NCBI RefSeq assembly: GCF_030161435.1 | Contig: NZ_BSSV01000001.1 | Coordinates: 806,001-870,000 of the forward strand | Length of the DNA: 64,000 nucleotides | Direction: 5' to 3' | Origin: Thalassotalea loyana | GTDB taxonomy: Bacteria; Pseudomonadota; Gammaproteobacteria; Enterobacterales; Alteromonadaceae | Part shown: one piece after another, positions 44,198-54,705 of the stretch | How positions within the stretch are numbered: the first letter of the stretch is position 1 | How the letters are laid out: each line of letters starts with the position of its first letter | The notes under the pieces: generated by a model | Told to the model about the DNA's origin: nothing | The model's database searches: none | Seen by the model: the letters and a program-made list of their open reading frames with translations, nothing else | Made by a program: the position numbers and the translations under genes

Positions 44198-45889
44198 ATG
44201 ACAACAGAAAAAAAACGCCCTTTATACATTCCATATGCGGGTCCTTCATTAATCGAAACGCCATTGCTAAATAAAGGCAGTGCCTTTACGAAAGAAGAGC
44301 GCGAGAGTTTTAACTTAGCAGGTTTATTACCGCCAAGATTTGAAACGATCGAAGAACAAGTATCACGCGCATACATGCAATACAGCAGTTTCCAAACTGA
44401 TTTGAATAAGCATATTTATTTGCGTGCGATTCAAGACAACAACGAAACCTTGTATTACCGATTGGTGCAAGAGCATCTAGAAGAAATGATGCCAATTATC
44501 TACACACCAACTGTTGGTGATGCCTGTGAGCAATTCTCCGATATTTATCGTTCGTCACGTGGCTTGTTTATCTCATATGAAGATCGTCACAACTTAGATG
44601 ATATTCTGCGTAACGCAACAAAGAACAAGGTTAAAGTTATTGTTGTCACTGATGGTGAACGTATTCTTGGATTGGGTGACCAAGGTATTGGTGGCATGGG
44701 GATTCCAATCGGTAAATTGGCTTTATATACCGCTTGTGGTGGTATTAGCCCTGCATATTGTCTTCCTATTACGTTGGATGTGGGGACTAACAACGAAAAA
44801 CTATTGAACGATCCTATGTATATGGGAACGCGTCATAAGCGTATCGAGCAAGAGCAATACGATGAATTTGTTGATTTGTTCATCCAAGCAATGAAGCGTC
44901 GTTGGCCTCATGTCATGTTGCAATTTGAAGACTTTGCTCAACCAAACGCTATGCCATTACTCAACCGTTATAAAAATGAAATTTGTTGTTTTAATGACGA
45001 TATTCAGGGCACGGCATCTGTGACCGTTGGTACCTTACTTGCGGCGTGTCGCACCAAAGGCGCTAAGTTATCAGAGCAAAAAGTAGCTTTCGTTGGCGCT
45101 GGCTCAGCAGGTTGCGGGATTGCAGAACAAATCATTAGTCAAATGGTGAGTGAAGGTATTTCCGCAGAGCAGGCACGTAGCCAAATCTTTATGGTTGATC
45201 GTTTTGGTTTACTTACGCAAGGCATGGAAGGGTTACGTGACTTCCAAGAGAAGCTTGTACAACCAACGTCTGTTGTTAGCAGTTGGTCAATATCAGGCGA
45301 GTTTGCATCGCTTGTAGAAGTGATGAATAACGCAAAACCAGATATTCTAATCGGTGTTTCTGGCCAAGCAGGTTTATTCACGGAAGAAGTGATTACGACA
45401 ATGCATAGCCATTGTGAAAAACCAATTATCTTTCCGTTAAGCAACCCATCTCGACAAGTCGAAGCAACGCCGGAACAAGTGATAAACTGGACACAAGGTC
45501 AAGCGATTGTTGCAACTGGTTCACCATTTTCACCAGTCGATTACAAAGGCAATTTATATCCGGTTGCTCAATGTAATAATAGCTACATTTTCCCTGGATT
45601 AGGTTTAGGTGTGGTAGCCGCTAACATTAATCGTATTACCGATGAAATGTTAATGGTTGCAAGCGAAACCTTAGCTCAAGCTTCACCATTAGCTAATACT
45701 GGTGAAGGTGAATTACTGCCACCTATTACAGAGATCGCTAGCTTAAGTAAAGAGATTGCATTTGAGGTTGCTAAAGTAGCTTATGCTCAAGGTTTAGCAC
45801 TCGAGATCAGCGATGATCAACTAAGAGCGAAGATCGACAGAAATTTCTGGCAACCAGAGTACCGCGATTACCGTCGCATTAGTATCTAG
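44198..45889 (+). CDS. maeA: NAD-dependent malic enzyme (oxaloacetate-decarboxylating)
   Basis: This enzyme converts malate to pyruvate and CO2. The 563-residue protein matches SfcA/MaeA: '[21 protein letters not shown]' start (in part '[11 protein letters not shown]'), '[15 protein letters not shown]', '[21 protein letters not shown]', '[13 protein letters not shown]', '[13 protein letters not shown]' and '[15 protein letters not shown]' (NAD site), '[14 protein letters not shown]'-like '[14 protein letters not shown]'. Length is that of the large MaeA type rather than MaeB. Single gene with its own terminator. Confidence 0.95.
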   Translation: MTTEKKRPLYIPYAGPSLIETPLLNKGSAFTKEERESFNLAGLLPPRFETIEEQVSRAYMQYSSFQTDLNKHIYLRAIQDNNETLYYRLVQEHLEEMMPIIYTPTVGDACEQFSDIYRSSRGLFISYEDRHNLDDILRNATKNKVKVIVVTDGERILGLGDQGIGGMGIPIGKLALYTACGGISPAYCLPITLDVGTNNEKLLNDPMYMGTRHKRIEQEQYDEFVDLFIQAMKRRWPHVMLQFEDFAQPNAMPLLNRYKNEICCFNDDIQGTASVTVGTLLAACRTKGAKLSEQKVAFVGAGSAGCGIAEQIISQMVSEGISAEQARSQIFMVDRFGLLTQGMEGLRDFQEKLVQPTSVVSSWSISGEFASLVEVMNNAKPDILIGVSGQAGLFTEEVITTMHSHCEKPIIFPLSNPSRQVEATPEQVINWTQGQAIVATGSPFSPVDYKGNLYPVAQCNNSYIFPGLGLGVVAANINRITDEMLMVASETLAQASPLANTGEGELLPPITEIASLSKEIAFEVAKVAYAQGLALEISDDQLRAKIDRNFWQPEYRDYRRISI

Positions 45890-45918
45890 TGAACTCAGAC
45901 TCATTCGACTAGAAGAAT

Positions 45919-45945
45919 AAAAAGCCAACACACGTTGGCTTTTTT
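45919..45945 (+). terminator. Rho-independent terminator after maeA
   Basis: AAAAAGCCAAC and GTTGGCTTTTT pair around ACAC. Confidence 0.93.
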
Positions 45946-46008
45946 CATCTTAGTGTAATTAAATTGTTATACGATCGAATACCATTAGGCATTTTTGACT
46001 ATATAGTC

Positions 46009-46014
46009 TATAAT
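46009..46014 (+). promoter_or_regulatory. -10 box of ndk
   Basis: A perfect TATAAT 54 bp upstream of the ndk start. The hexamer 17 bp upstream is a poor -35; a TTGACT is present but only 8 bp away. Confidence 0.45.
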
Positions 46015-46067
46015 CGCGCCCAAAATTTTTTACCAGTTTTTAACTTACACAATTAAGAGGGCTTATC

Positions 46068-46499
46068 ATGGCTATCGAACGTACTTTTTCAATCGTAAAA
46101 CCAGACGCAGTTGCTAAAAACGTAATTGGTCAAATCTACAACCGTTTCGAAACTGCTGGTTTAACAATCATCGCTTCAAAAATGGTTCACTTATCAAAAG
46201 AACAAGCTGAAGGTTTCTACGCTGAGCACAGCGAGCGTCCTTTCTTCGGTGCTTTAGTTGAGTTCATGACTTCTGGTCCAGTTATGGTTCAAGTTTTAGA
46301 AGGCGAAGGTGCTGTTCTTAAAAACCGTGAAATCATGGGTGCTACTAACCCAGCTGAAGCTTTAGCTGGTACTTTACGTGCTGACTACGCTAACTCTATC
46401 GACGAGAACGCTGTTCACGGTTCTGACGCTTTAGAATCAGCTGCACGTGAAATTGCTTACTTCTTCACTGAAGAAGAAATTTGCCCACGTACTCGCTAA
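46068..46499 (+). CDS. ndk: nucleoside diphosphate kinase
   Basis: Ndk exchanges the terminal phosphate between NTPs and NDPs through phospho-His. The 143-residue protein has '[18 protein letters not shown]', '[16 protein letters not shown]' and the active-site '[12 protein letters not shown]' with His117. AAGAGGG precedes the ATG. Codon use is strikingly biased to preferred codons (GCT, GTT, CGT, TTC), fitting a highly expressed gene. Followed by a long hairpin element. Confidence 0.98.
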   Translation: MAIERTFSIVKPDAVAKNVIGQIYNRFETAGLTIIASKMVHLSKEQAEGFYAEHSERPFFGALVEFMTSGPVMVQVLEGEGAVLKNREIMGATNPAEALAGTLRADYANSIDENAVHGSDALESAAREIAYFFTEEEICPRTR

Positions 46500-46518
46500 T
46501 TTGCCTTTAATCTTCGCC

Positions 46519-46594
46519 TTTGGTGTGATTTCGTTGTCGAGAATGCTCACGTAATTAATTACGCTCCGCGTTCTCTCCTAGAACTCACACCAAA
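46519..46594 (+). repeat. structured hairpin element after ndk (CTCA/CTCCG type)
   Basis: An outer 10-bp stem TTTGGTGTGA/TCACACCAAA (46519-46528, 46585-46594) encloses a 37-nt core (46539-46575): GAGAA, TG, CTCA, the 14-nt palindrome CGTAATTAATTACG, CTCCG, CG, TTCTC. The core layout is identical to that after guaB (60034-60070), although stems differ in sequence. Confidence 0.75.
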
Positions 46595-46620
46595 ATGCTT
46601 TGATTAAATATCAAATTACA

Positions 46621-46657
46621 TAAAAGGATTTTACTGATTTTCGGTAAAATCCTTTTA
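46621..46657 (+). terminator. probable ndk terminator
   Basis: TAAAAGGATTTTAC and GTAAAATCCTTTTA are a perfect 14-bp inverted repeat with a 9-nt loop; the T-run is broken. Confidence 0.7.
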
Positions 46658-46725
46658 CTTTGTTAAGACTCAGTAATTCTAAGCGTTTCTTTTACCGGAA
46701 CTTTTAAAATTACTAAGTTGAAAAA

Positions 46726-46754
46726 TTGTCACGAGTGACTAAAAAGTGTACAAT
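46726..46754 (+). promoter_or_regulatory. rlmN promoter
   Basis: TTGTCA (46726-46731), 17 bp, TACAAT (46749-46754), about 50 bp upstream of the rlmN start. Confidence 0.65.
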
Positions 46755-46802
46755 TTTGCCCCTTTGAATTCTTTGTATTAAGACGTTTTTGAGAATTATT
46801 TT

Positions 46803-47957
46803 ATGACTGAAGTCGTTGTTCCTGCTGAGCAGAAAGCCAAAATTAATCTATTGAATTTTGATCACAAAATGATGCGTGACTACTTTGAGTCGATCGGTGA
46901 AAAGCCGTTCCGCGCTGATCAAATGATGAAATGGATTTATCACTTTGGTTACGATGACTTTGAGCAAATGACTAACTTCAACAAAAAGTTACGTGAAAAA
47001 CTTGCCCGCAACTGTGAAATTAAAGCGCCTGAAATTTCAAAGAAACAGGTCTCTAACGACGGCACAATTAAGTACGCACTTGTACTTGAAGGTGGTCAAG
47101 AAGTTGAAACAGTTTGGATTCCTGAGAATAACCGCGCAACGTTATGTGTATCGTCGCAAGTAGGTTGTGCATTAGAGTGCTCATTTTGTTCGACAGCACA
47201 GCAAGGCTTCAACCGTAACTTATCAATGTCTGAAATCATTGGGCAAGTGTGGCGTGTCGCCAATGACATTGGTGCAACGCGTATCTCAGGTAAGCGACCA
47301 ATCACTAACATCGTAATGATGGGGATGGGCGAGCCGTTACTCAACATGAAAAACCTCATTCCATCGCTTGATACAATGTTAAACGATTTAGGTTACGGTT
47401 TATCAAAACGCCGCGTAACAGTGAGTACATCAGGTGTTGTTCCTGCGTTAGCTATGCTGAAAGAAAAAATCGACTGTGCATTGGCAATCTCGGTGCACGC
47501 GCCAAACAATGCATTACGTGATGAATTAGTACCAATTAATAAGAAATACCCACTAGAAGATTTCTTAGCAGCGTCACGTCAATACATTGAAGGTTCAAAA
47601 GCGCAGAAAGCCGTTACGATTGAGTACGTGATGATTGATCACGTAAACGACTCAACCGAACAAGCGCACGAATTAGCACATGCGTTAAAAGACACACCAA
47701 GTAAAATTAACTTGATTCCATTTAACCCGTACCCAGGTTCGCCATACAAACGTTCAAGCAATTCTCGTATTGATCGTTTTGATAAGGTTCTGCAAAGTTA
47801 CGGTTTTACGGTCATTACTCGTCGTACACGTGGTGACGATATTGATGCTGCTTGTGGTCAATTAGCAGGCGACGTATTAGACAGAACAAAACGTACTGGT
47901 GCAATTCAAGCAAAAAAACAGGTGAATCCTGATGAAATTTCAGTAAAAATGGTTTAG
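46803..47957 (+). CDS. rlmN: 23S rRNA (A2503-C2)/tRNA (A37-C2) methyltransferase RlmN
   Basis: This radical-SAM enzyme methylates A2503 of 23S rRNA and A37 of some tRNAs. The 384-residue protein has the cluster-binding '[15 protein letters not shown]' (Cys122, Cys126, Cys129), '[14 protein letters not shown]', '[10 protein letters not shown]', '[10 protein letters not shown]', and the C-terminal 'AACGQLAG' with the methyl-carrying Cys. A strong-looking promoter lies upstream, and pilF follows after 36 bp, the usual order. Confidence 0.97.
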   Translation: MTEVVVPAEQKAKINLLNFDHKMMRDYFESIGEKPFRADQMMKWIYHFGYDDFEQMTNFNKKLREKLARNCEIKAPEISKKQVSNDGTIKYALVLEGGQEVETVWIPENNRATLCVSSQVGCALECSFCSTAQQGFNRNLSMSEIIGQVWRVANDIGATRISGKRPITNIVMMGMGEPLLNMKNLIPSLDTMLNDLGYGLSKRRVTVSTSGVVPALAMLKEKIDCALAISVHAPNNALRDELVPINKKYPLEDFLAASRQYIEGSKAQKAVTIEYVMIDHVNDSTEQAHELAHALKDTPSKINLIPFNPYPGSPYKRSSNSRIDRFDKVLQSYGFTVITRRTRGDDIDAACGQLAGDVLDRTKRTGAIQAKKQVNPDEISVKMV

Positions 47958-47993
47958 ATATCAATTTAAATCGATTATTGGAATTTTCTGCGT

Positions 47994-49220
47994 ATGGACA
48001 AATGGCAAAAATTACTGTTAAGTGCAGCGTTAGTTAGCACTTTAAGCGCTTGCGTAACTCAACAATATAGCAAGGACAACACGCCTGTTGTTGAGAACGA
48101 AGCAAGTAATGATGAAATCGCCATGACCCGTATATCGCTTGGTTTAGGTTATTTAAATATTGGCAATACGACTCAAGCCAAAATTAACTTAGAAAAAGCC
48201 AAGCGCTTCTCACCAAAACTGATTCAAGTTCATACTGCATTTGCCCATTATTATGAAACGGTTGGCGAGCCGGAGTTAGCGAGTCAATCGTTCCAAACCG
48301 CGTTAAGTATTAAAGAGGATGATCCTGATACCTTAAATAACTACGGTGTATTCTTGTGTCGTCAAAATGATGTCCCAGCGGCTCAAGAGCAGTTTTTAAA
48401 AGCGATTGCTGTACCTGAATACGTTCGCGTATCGGAAAGTTATGAAAACCTTGCGCTTTGTCACTTAAATGAAGATAACTTTGAGCAAACAGAGTTTTAT
48501 TTAACGAAAGCGCTCATGCATAGCCCAAGTAGCGATTCGGTTTTGCAACAGTTAGCGCAGTTATCTTATGTGAAAGGTGACTATAAGAACGCGCAGAAAT
48601 ATATTGCTCGATATGAAAAAGCGACGCGTAAATTTAATCCAAGTGCCCTTGCGCTTGCCTACAAAGTGTATGAAGCGCTTGGTAAAACAACCGTAGCGAA
48701 AAATTATGGCGCGATGCTAGTTAAAATGTTTCCAAGTGCCTATGAATCAAAGCAGTATTTATTAAATAGCTTAGCAAGAATACCGGCGGATGATTTAGCC
48801 GATGTATATAAAGCAAAACACGCTAAGACGAAAAAACGTGTTGTTGTCTTGTCGCCAAAGAAAGCACCAAACGCAGATAAAAATGACAATGCAGCGTTAA
48901 ACATAGCTAGCTTTTCAGCGTCGCCAGAGCCTGTACAGCCTGCGCCTGAAAAACCAAAAGAGATTAAGAAAGAGCCGGTAAAGTCGACTGTTGTTAGCAC
49001 TAAATCGGTTGTAAAAAACGAATTAAAGAGCCAAAACGATACGGGTGCTCCATCATTACCGATTCATGTCGTACAAGCAGGTGAGTCACTTTATAGTGTT
49101 TCTAAGAAATACAACATTAAGATGCAGAGCATTAAGAAGTGGAATCGTTTATCATCGCGTAGCATTTTAAAAATCGGGCAGGTTCTTGTATTAGCCGATC
49201 CAGCTAAAGCTAATAAGTAA
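47994..49220 (+). CDS. pilF: type IV pilus biogenesis lipoprotein PilF/PilW with C-terminal LysM domain
   Basis: PilF (PilW) is the outer-membrane TPR lipoprotein that assists secretin assembly. The 408-residue product has a lipobox 'LSAC' (Cys20), then TPRs over about 40-230 ('ISLGLGYLNIGNTTQAKINLE', cut here as 'GLGYLNIGNTTQAKINLEK', 'TLNNYGVFLCRQ', 'SYENLALCHLNEDNFEQTE'). It is longer than PilF of Pseudomonas (about 250): a Lys/Pro linker follows, ending in a LysM peptidoglycan-binding domain ('HVVQAGESLYSVSKKYNI', about 357-403). The fusion suggests anchoring to the cell wall. Followed by rodZ after 8 bp. Confidence 0.93.
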   Translation: MDKWQKLLLSAALVSTLSACVTQQYSKDNTPVVENEASNDEIAMTRISLGLGYLNIGNTTQAKINLEKAKRFSPKLIQVHTAFAHYYETVGEPELASQSFQTALSIKEDDPDTLNNYGVFLCRQNDVPAAQEQFLKAIAVPEYVRVSESYENLALCHLNEDNFEQTEFYLTKALMHSPSSDSVLQQLAQLSYVKGDYKNAQKYIARYEKATRKFNPSALALAYKVYEALGKTTVAKNYGAMLVKMFPSAYESKQYLLNSLARIPADDLADVYKAKHAKTKKRVVVLSPKKAPNADKNDNAALNIASFSASPEPVQPAPEKPKEIKKEPVKSTVVSTKSVVKNELKSQNDTGAPSLPIHVVQAGESLYSVSKKYNIKMQSIKKWNRLSSRSILKIGQVLVLADPAKANK

Positions 49221-49228
49221 GTAAAAAC

Positions 49229-50218
49229 ATGAGTGAAGTAACAGAAATTACTGAAGATATCGAAGTCATCGGCCCAGGTCGGTTGTTAGGTGATGCCCGA
49301 AAAGCCAAAGGCTTGAGCGTAGAAGACGTTGCCGAAAAGCTTAATTTTCGTATCGGCTTGGTGAAAGAAATAGAAGCTGACGAGTTTGATCGCTCATTGC
49401 CATCAACGTTTAACCGTGGTTATTTAAAAAACTACGCTAAACTCGTCGAAATTCCAGAAGAAGACGTACTATCAAGTTTTGAAATGCTGGGCGTTGCTGA
49501 AAAGCAAAGTACAGAGATGCAAAGCTTTTCAAAAATCACTGAAAAACAAGCGCAAACGCGCAGTTTGATGTGGTTGAGTTATTTAATACTCGCTGTTTTA
49601 GTCGGTTCTACCTTGGTTTGGTTTTACCAGTACCAAAAGGATATTGCTGAAAAGTCTGTTGAGATTGACTCACAGCGTGAGGCTAATGAACAAGGTGTTG
49701 CGACCACGCAAAATACTGCTGAGATTAATAGCGATTTAACAGATACAATGACAACGGCCAGCCAGCCGTCAGTAGATGATCCGTTAACAACACCAGCAGG
49801 TGAACAGGTTACACCATCAAACGACGAATCAGCGTTAGCGCAACAAGTTGTTAATACGATTGATGAAACGCAAACTGAGTTAGCTACTTCGATTAACGAG
49901 GCAGAACCCGTTGAAGTCGCTCCTGAAACTCAAGCCCCTGTAGAAACACTGCCTACTGAAGTTGTTGAAGACGTCGCTATTTTCACTTTTTCTGGTGACT
50001 GTTGGGTTAATATTTATGACGCTACTGGTGAGCGAGTCGCTTGGGGCGTTAAAAAAACAGATTATGTAATGACTATTAAAGGTCAAGCACCGTTTAATGT
50101 TACATTAGGCAAGCCTGAATTAGTGACAATTGAATTCGCAGGTCAGGCAATCGATATGTCTAGATTTAATGCGGGTAACATTGCTAAATTCACGTTGCCT
50201 TTAGAGCAGGCGCAATAA
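49229..50218 (+). CDS. rodZ: cytoskeletal protein RodZ
   Basis: RodZ links MreB to the membrane and sets rod shape. The 329-residue protein has an N-terminal helix-turn-helix ('GRLLGDARKAKGLSVEDVAE', about 17-80), a membrane helix at 112-133, a Gln/Thr/Glu-rich periplasmic linker, and a C-terminal DUF4115 domain (about 245-325: 'FSGDCWVNIYDATGERVAWG', 'GQAPFNVTLGKPE'). Order pilF-rodZ-ispG is conserved. Confidence 0.94.
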   Translation: MSEVTEITEDIEVIGPGRLLGDARKAKGLSVEDVAEKLNFRIGLVKEIEADEFDRSLPSTFNRGYLKNYAKLVEIPEEDVLSSFEMLGVAEKQSTEMQSFSKITEKQAQTRSLMWLSYLILAVLVGSTLVWFYQYQKDIAEKSVEIDSQREANEQGVATTQNTAEINSDLTDTMTTASQPSVDDPLTTPAGEQVTPSNDESALAQQVVNTIDETQTELATSINEAEPVEVAPETQAPVETLPTEVVEDVAIFTFSGDCWVNIYDATGERVAWGVKKTDYVMTIKGQAPFNVTLGKPELVTIEFAGQAIDMSRFNAGNIAKFTLPLEQAQ

Positions 50219-50249
50219 TCGCATTACTTGGAAATACTGAAGAAATATT

Positions 50250-51365
50250 ATGTTTAAAGAATCTCCTATTGTCCGCCGCAAATCTCGCCAAATTATGGTG
50301 GGTAATGTTCCTGTAGGTGGCGATGCACCAATTTCTGTGCAATCAATGACAAACACACTCACAACAGATGTTGATGCGACGGTCGCACAAATTCGTGCGT
50401 TAGAAAATGTTGGTGCTGACATCGTTCGTGTTTCTGTGCCAACAATGGATGCAGCAGAAGCGTTTAAAGAGATCAAAAAGCAGGTCAATGTACCGTTAGT
50501 GACCGATATTCACTTTGACTACCGCATCGCTTTAAAAGTCGCGGAGTATGGCGCGGATTGTCTGCGTATCAACCCAGGTAATATCGGTAAGGAAGAACGT
50601 GTTCGTGCCGTTGTAGAGAGTGCGCGTGACAAAAATATTCCAATTCGAATTGGGGTAAACGGTGGCTCACTTGAGCGTGACTTACAAGAAAAATACGGTG
50701 AGCCGACACCAGAAGCATTACTTGAATCAGCAATGCGGCATGTAGAGATTTTAGACCGCTTAAATTTTCATGATTTTAAAGTCAGTGTAAAAGCATCAGA
50801 TGTGTTTCTAGCGGTTGGTGCTTATCGATTATTAGCTAAACAAATTGATAATCCTCTGCATTTAGGTATTACAGAAGCCGGTGGTTTCCGTTCAGGCTCA
50901 GTTAAATCCGCTGTGGGTTTAGGCATGTTATTAGCTGAGGGCATCGGTGATACGCTGCGTGTGTCATTAGCAGCAGACCCTGTAGAAGAGATCAAAGTTG
51001 GCTTTGATATTTTAAAATCATTAAAGCTTCGTTCTCGCGGCATTAACTTTATCGCGTGCCCAAGTTGCTCGCGCCAAGAGTTTGATGTTATTAACACTGT
51101 TAATGCCTTAGAAGAACGTTTAGAAGATATCATCACACCAATGGATGTATCGATTATTGGCTGTATTGTAAATGGCCCAGGTGAAGCAACAGTATCGGAC
51201 CTTGGGTTAACGGGTAGTAGCAAGAAAAGTGGTTTCTACCTAGATGGCGAACGTCAGAAAGAGCGTATTGATAACCACGATATGGTTGACCAGCTTGAAG
51301 CAAAAATTCGTGCTAAAGCAAGCCAAATGGAACAAGAACGCATCAACGTTAAAGAAGTAGAGTAG
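50250..51365 (+). CDS. ispG: 4-hydroxy-3-methylbut-2-enyl-diphosphate synthase IspG (GcpE)
   Basis: IspG performs the penultimate MEP-pathway step using a [4Fe-4S] cluster. The 371-residue protein (E. coli 372) has '[18 protein letters not shown]', '[18 protein letters not shown]', 'RINPGNIG', '[16 protein letters not shown]' and the cluster ligands '[11 protein letters not shown]' plus '[10 protein letters not shown]'. Located 31 bp after rodZ. Confidence 0.97.
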   Translation: MFKESPIVRRKSRQIMVGNVPVGGDAPISVQSMTNTLTTDVDATVAQIRALENVGADIVRVSVPTMDAAEAFKEIKKQVNVPLVTDIHFDYRIALKVAEYGADCLRINPGNIGKEERVRAVVESARDKNIPIRIGVNGGSLERDLQEKYGEPTPEALLESAMRHVEILDRLNFHDFKVSVKASDVFLAVGAYRLLAKQIDNPLHLGITEAGGFRSGSVKSAVGLGMLLAEGIGDTLRVSLAADPVEEIKVGFDILKSLKLRSRGINFIACPSCSRQEFDVINTVNALEERLEDIITPMDVSIIGCIVNGPGEATVSDLGLTGSSKKSGFYLDGERQKERIDNHDMVDQLEAKIRAKASQMEQERINVKEVE

Positions 51366-51428
51366 GCCAACCTAGCTTACTTTTATTCATTCAAAATAGT
51401 GAAAAGCGTCGCAGAATTAGGCAGATGA

Positions 51429-51457
51429 TTTACGTTTGTACAGATTGTGCCTATAAT
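51429..51457 (+). promoter_or_regulatory. promoter of hisS
   Basis: TTTACG (51429-51434), 17 bp, TATAAT (51452-51457), 38 bp before the hisS start in the 129-bp gap after ispG. Confidence 0.65.
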
Positions 51458-51494
51458 GCGCGCTGCAAGTTAATTTAAGAGAGATTCAACGCCC

Positions 51495-52769
51495 GTGAGT
51501 AAAGCGATTCAGGCAGTTAGAGGCATGAACGATTGCCTTCCATCAGAAACTAATATTTGGCAAATGGTCGAAGCAACACTTAGACGTGTTGCGAGTAATT
51601 ATGGCTTTGCTGAAATTCGTATGCCGATTGTTGAATCTACCCATCTATTTAAACGTTCTATCGGTGAAGTGACTGATATCGTTGAAAAGGAAATGTATAC
51701 TTTTGACGATCGCAATGGTGATAGCCTAACACTTCGACCAGAAGGCACAGCAAGTTGTGTGCGTGCAGGTAATCAGCATGGTTTATTGTATAACCAAGAG
51801 CAACGTTTATGGTACATGGGACCAATGTTTAGACACGAACGTCCACAAAAAGGTCGTTACCGTCAATTCCATCAATTTGGTATCGAAGCCTTTGGTATTG
51901 CGTCGGCAGATATTGATGCTGAAGTAATTATGTTATCAAATCGCCTTTGGAAGGAACTTGGTATCAAAGATGTTGTCACATTAGAATTGAATACCTTAGG
52001 TTCTAATGAAGAGCGCGCAACCTATCGTGATGCGCTCGTTGAGTACTTAACAAAACACGAAGATAAACTTGATGAAGATAGTAAGCGACGCATGCATACT
52101 AACCCATTACGTGTTTTAGACAGTAAGAACCCTGATGTCCAAGCTGCGTTAACTGATGCTCCAAAACTTTCTGAGTTTTTAGGTGAAGAGTCAAAGCAGC
52201 ATTTTGATACCTTGCTAGCTCGATTAGATGCTGCCGGTATTGAATATGTAATCAACGAGCGACTTGTTCGTGGTTTAGATTACTATAACCGAACGGTATT
52301 TGAGTGGGTAACAGATAGCCTAGGCGCTCAAGGCACAGTGTGTGCTGGCGGTCGTTACGATGGTTTAGTTGAACAGTTAGGTGGAAAGGCAACACCAGGT
52401 TTTGGTTTTGCGCTAGGCATTGAACGCTTAGTACTCTTACTAACAAGTTTAGATAAAGTGAAGAATGTTCGCCCACAAGCTGATGTGTACATCGCAATGA
52501 TGGGTGAAGAAGCTGAGTTAGTAGGCAATGCTCTAGCAGAGCAATGGCGCGACGAAGTCAAAGAGATTCGTATTCAGTGTCACTGTGGTGGTGGCAAATT
52601 TAATAAGCAAATGAAGCGTGCTGATAAGTCAGGCGCAAGTGTTGCCATTATCCTAGGCGACAATGAAATCGCTGAAAAAACGGCGACAGTGAAATATTTG
52701 CGTGAACAAAAAGATCAAGAAAGCGTGGCGTTTGACCAAATTCCAGCTTTGTTAGAAAAATTAATGTAA
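51495..52769 (+). CDS. hisS: histidyl-tRNA synthetase
   Basis: HisS is a class II synthetase. The 424-residue protein has '[13 protein letters not shown]', motif 1 and 2 ('[19 protein letters not shown]'), the His-specific '[14 protein letters not shown]' and 'AGGRYDGL', motif 3 '[10 protein letters not shown]', and the anticodon-binding domain. Start GTG 51495 (AGAGAGA upstream). First gene after its own promoter; yfgM follows by 9 bp. Confidence 0.97.
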   Translation: MSKAIQAVRGMNDCLPSETNIWQMVEATLRRVASNYGFAEIRMPIVESTHLFKRSIGEVTDIVEKEMYTFDDRNGDSLTLRPEGTASCVRAGNQHGLLYNQEQRLWYMGPMFRHERPQKGRYRQFHQFGIEAFGIASADIDAEVIMLSNRLWKELGIKDVVTLELNTLGSNEERATYRDALVEYLTKHEDKLDEDSKRRMHTNPLRVLDSKNPDVQAALTDAPKLSEFLGEESKQHFDTLLARLDAAGIEYVINERLVRGLDYYNRTVFEWVTDSLGAQGTVCAGGRYDGLVEQLGGKATPGFGFALGIERLVLLLTSLDKVKNVRPQADVYIAMMGEEAELVGNALAEQWRDEVKEIRIQCHCGGGKFNKQMKRADKSGASVAIILGDNEIAEKTATVKYLREQKDQESVAFDQIPALLEKLM

Positions 52770-52778
52770 GGAAGTACT

Positions 52779-53441
52779 GTGGAAACTTATCAAACAGAAG
52801 AACAACAAGTTGAAGCGATTAAAAAGTTTTGGCAAGAAAACGGCAATTTTATCATAGGTGGTATTCTTGTCGGTTTAGGTAGCTTTGTAGGTTTTAACTA
52901 CTACAAAGACAGCAAGTTAGAAAGTGAAGAGTCAACAACTGCAGCATACATGGAAATGATGCAAGCAGCTGAAACTAATGGTGACAACTTCGCACAAGAC
53001 GGTGAAGCATTTATTAATGCTCACAAAGAATCTAGCTTTGCATCATTTACTTCTCTTGCATTAGCAAAAGACGCGGTAAGCCACAAAGATTGGACTGGCG
53101 CTGCAAAGCATCTACAAATGGCAATTGATAATGCAGCTGATGAAGGCGTTAAGAGCATTGCGCTTTTACGTTTAGCACGTGTTCAATTGCAACAAGAACA
53201 AGCGGACAAAGCATTAGCAACGTTATCAACTGAAATGGCAGAAGGTTTCGCTGGTGTTGCTGAAGAAGTTAAAGGTGACGCTTACTTAATGCAGGGCAAG
53301 CCTGAGTTGGCACGTACTTCATACCAAGCAGCAATTGATGCGTTAGGTACTGCAGCTGCAAGCAACCAGAGCTTACAAATGAAGCTTGATAACTTAGCTG
53401 AGCACGTTGAATTAACAACTTTACCTGCAGCAACCAAATAG
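52779..53441 (+). CDS. yfgM: YfgM family TPR-like ancillary protein of the Sec translocon
   Basis: YfgM is an inner-membrane protein interacting with PpiD and SecYEG in E. coli. The 220-residue product has 'ETYQTEEQQVEAIKKFWQEN', one membrane helix (about 24-42) and a periplasmic TPR-like region ('ALLRLARVQLQQEQADKALA'). The start is GTG 52779 with AAGGAAG upstream. Between hisS and bamB as in many gammaproteobacteria. Confidence 0.92.
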   Translation: METYQTEEQQVEAIKKFWQENGNFIIGGILVGLGSFVGFNYYKDSKLESEESTTAAYMEMMQAAETNGDNFAQDGEAFINAHKESSFASFTSLALAKDAVSHKDWTGAAKHLQMAIDNAADEGVKSIALLRLARVQLQQEQADKALATLSTEMAEGFAGVAEEVKGDAYLMQGKPELARTSYQAAIDALGTAAASNQSLQMKLDNLAEHVELTTLPAATK

Positions 53442-53443
53442 GA

Positions 53444-54649
53444 ATGATTGTGCAATTGCTACATAAAAAAATTCTAACAACATTAGCACTTGTTTTAACC
53501 CTTGCTGCCTGTTCTTCAACTGATGAAGAAAATGAAGAGCTAGCTATTGCAGAGTTAACAGAAATTAACCAACAATTTGAGCCGCAGGTTGTGTGGTCTG
53601 AAAGTGTTGGTGACGGTGTTGAAGATTACTTTTCTCGTTTGAAGCCAGCGGTTGCATACGACAAAGTATTCTCTGCAAGCCGCGAAGGTGACATTATCGC
53701 CTTTGATGAGAAAACAGGTGATAAGGTATGGCAAATCGATTTACGTATTCCATACAGCGGTAATGCTATTTTCTTTGGTTCTGATGAATCAGCATTACTT
53801 AGTGGTGGCCCAGTAACGGGTGGTCGTAAAGTGTTTGTTGGTAGTGAAAACGGTGATGTTTTTGCGCTTGATGAAGCCTCTGGTGAAATCCTTTGGCAAA
53901 CTAAAGTGAAGGGTGAAGTGTTAGCGGCGCCAACATTCGAAAGCAACGTTGTATTGGTTAATACCGTATCAGGTGTATTGACAGCACTTGATGCACAAAA
54001 CGGCGAAGAGCTTTGGAAAGTTGAGCAAGACGTTCCACCATTAACATTGCGCGGTATCAGTGCACCAGCAGCTGCTTCAGGTGGTGTGTTAATTGGTACG
54101 CCTTCTGGTGAACTAACAGTTTATATTTTAGAGAACGGCCAACAAGGTTGGTCAGTTAACTTAGGTGAACCGACTGGCTCTACTGAATTAGACCGCGTTG
54201 TTGACGTTGATGCTAAGCCATTAATTATTGGCGAAACAGTTTATGCTGTTTCTTCACGTGGTAATTTATCATCGTTGGAATTACGCACGGGTCGCGTACT
54301 TTGGCAACGTCAATACTCATCGTTCCGCCAAATCAACATCGCGCGTAACAATATTTACATCACGGATGTTAAAGGCCATGTTTATGCGATTGATCGTTTA
54401 AACGGGTTAGAGCGTTGGAGTAATGCTTCGTTAACCAACCGAAACGTGACAGGCCCTGCTGTTCAGGGTAAATACGTTGTTGTTGGTGACTTCGAAGGTT
54501 ACCTTCACTGGTTAGATGTTGATACTGGTGATATCGTCTCGCGCACAGAAGTGGACTCAAGTGGCATTTATGCAACACCAACTGTTGCCAATGACATCTT
54601 GTATGTTCAATCACGTGATGGTGATTTAAAGGCAATTACCCTGCCTTAA
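53444..54649 (+). CDS. bamB: outer membrane assembly lipoprotein BamB
   Basis: BamB is the beta-propeller lipoprotein of the BAM complex. The 401-residue product has a lipobox 'LAAC' (Cys23) and PQQ-like blades ('GDIIAFDEKTGDKVWQIDL', 'GDVFALDEASGEILWQTKV', 'GVLTALDAQNGEELWKVE'). ATG 53444 has no spacing from the AGGA at 53440-53443; GTG 53450, two codons on, has a 6-bp spacing and may be the true start. It follows yfgM by 2 bp. Confidence 0.95.
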   Translation: MIVQLLHKKILTTLALVLTLAACSSTDEENEELAIAELTEINQQFEPQVVWSESVGDGVEDYFSRLKPAVAYDKVFSASREGDIIAFDEKTGDKVWQIDLRIPYSGNAIFFGSDESALLSGGPVTGGRKVFVGSENGDVFALDEASGEILWQTKVKGEVLAAPTFESNVVLVNTVSGVLTALDAQNGEELWKVEQDVPPLTLRGISAPAAASGGVLIGTPSGELTVYILENGQQGWSVNLGEPTGSTELDRVVDVDAKPLIIGETVYAVSSRGNLSSLELRTGRVLWQRQYSSFRQINIARNNIYITDVKGHVYAIDRLNGLERWSNASLTNRNVTGPAVQGKYVVVGDFEGYLHWLDVDTGDIVSRTEVDSSGIYATPTVANDILYVQSRDGDLKAITLP

Positions 54650-54705
54650 ACATTGCTGTAAAACACACAGTTACAGCATAAGCGCTAAAATGCGCTAAAG
54701 TTATT

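Noticed and set aside
46784-46791. Single met box AGACGTTT upstream of rlmN
   Set aside because: MetJ needs at least two adjacent boxes and there is no second one.
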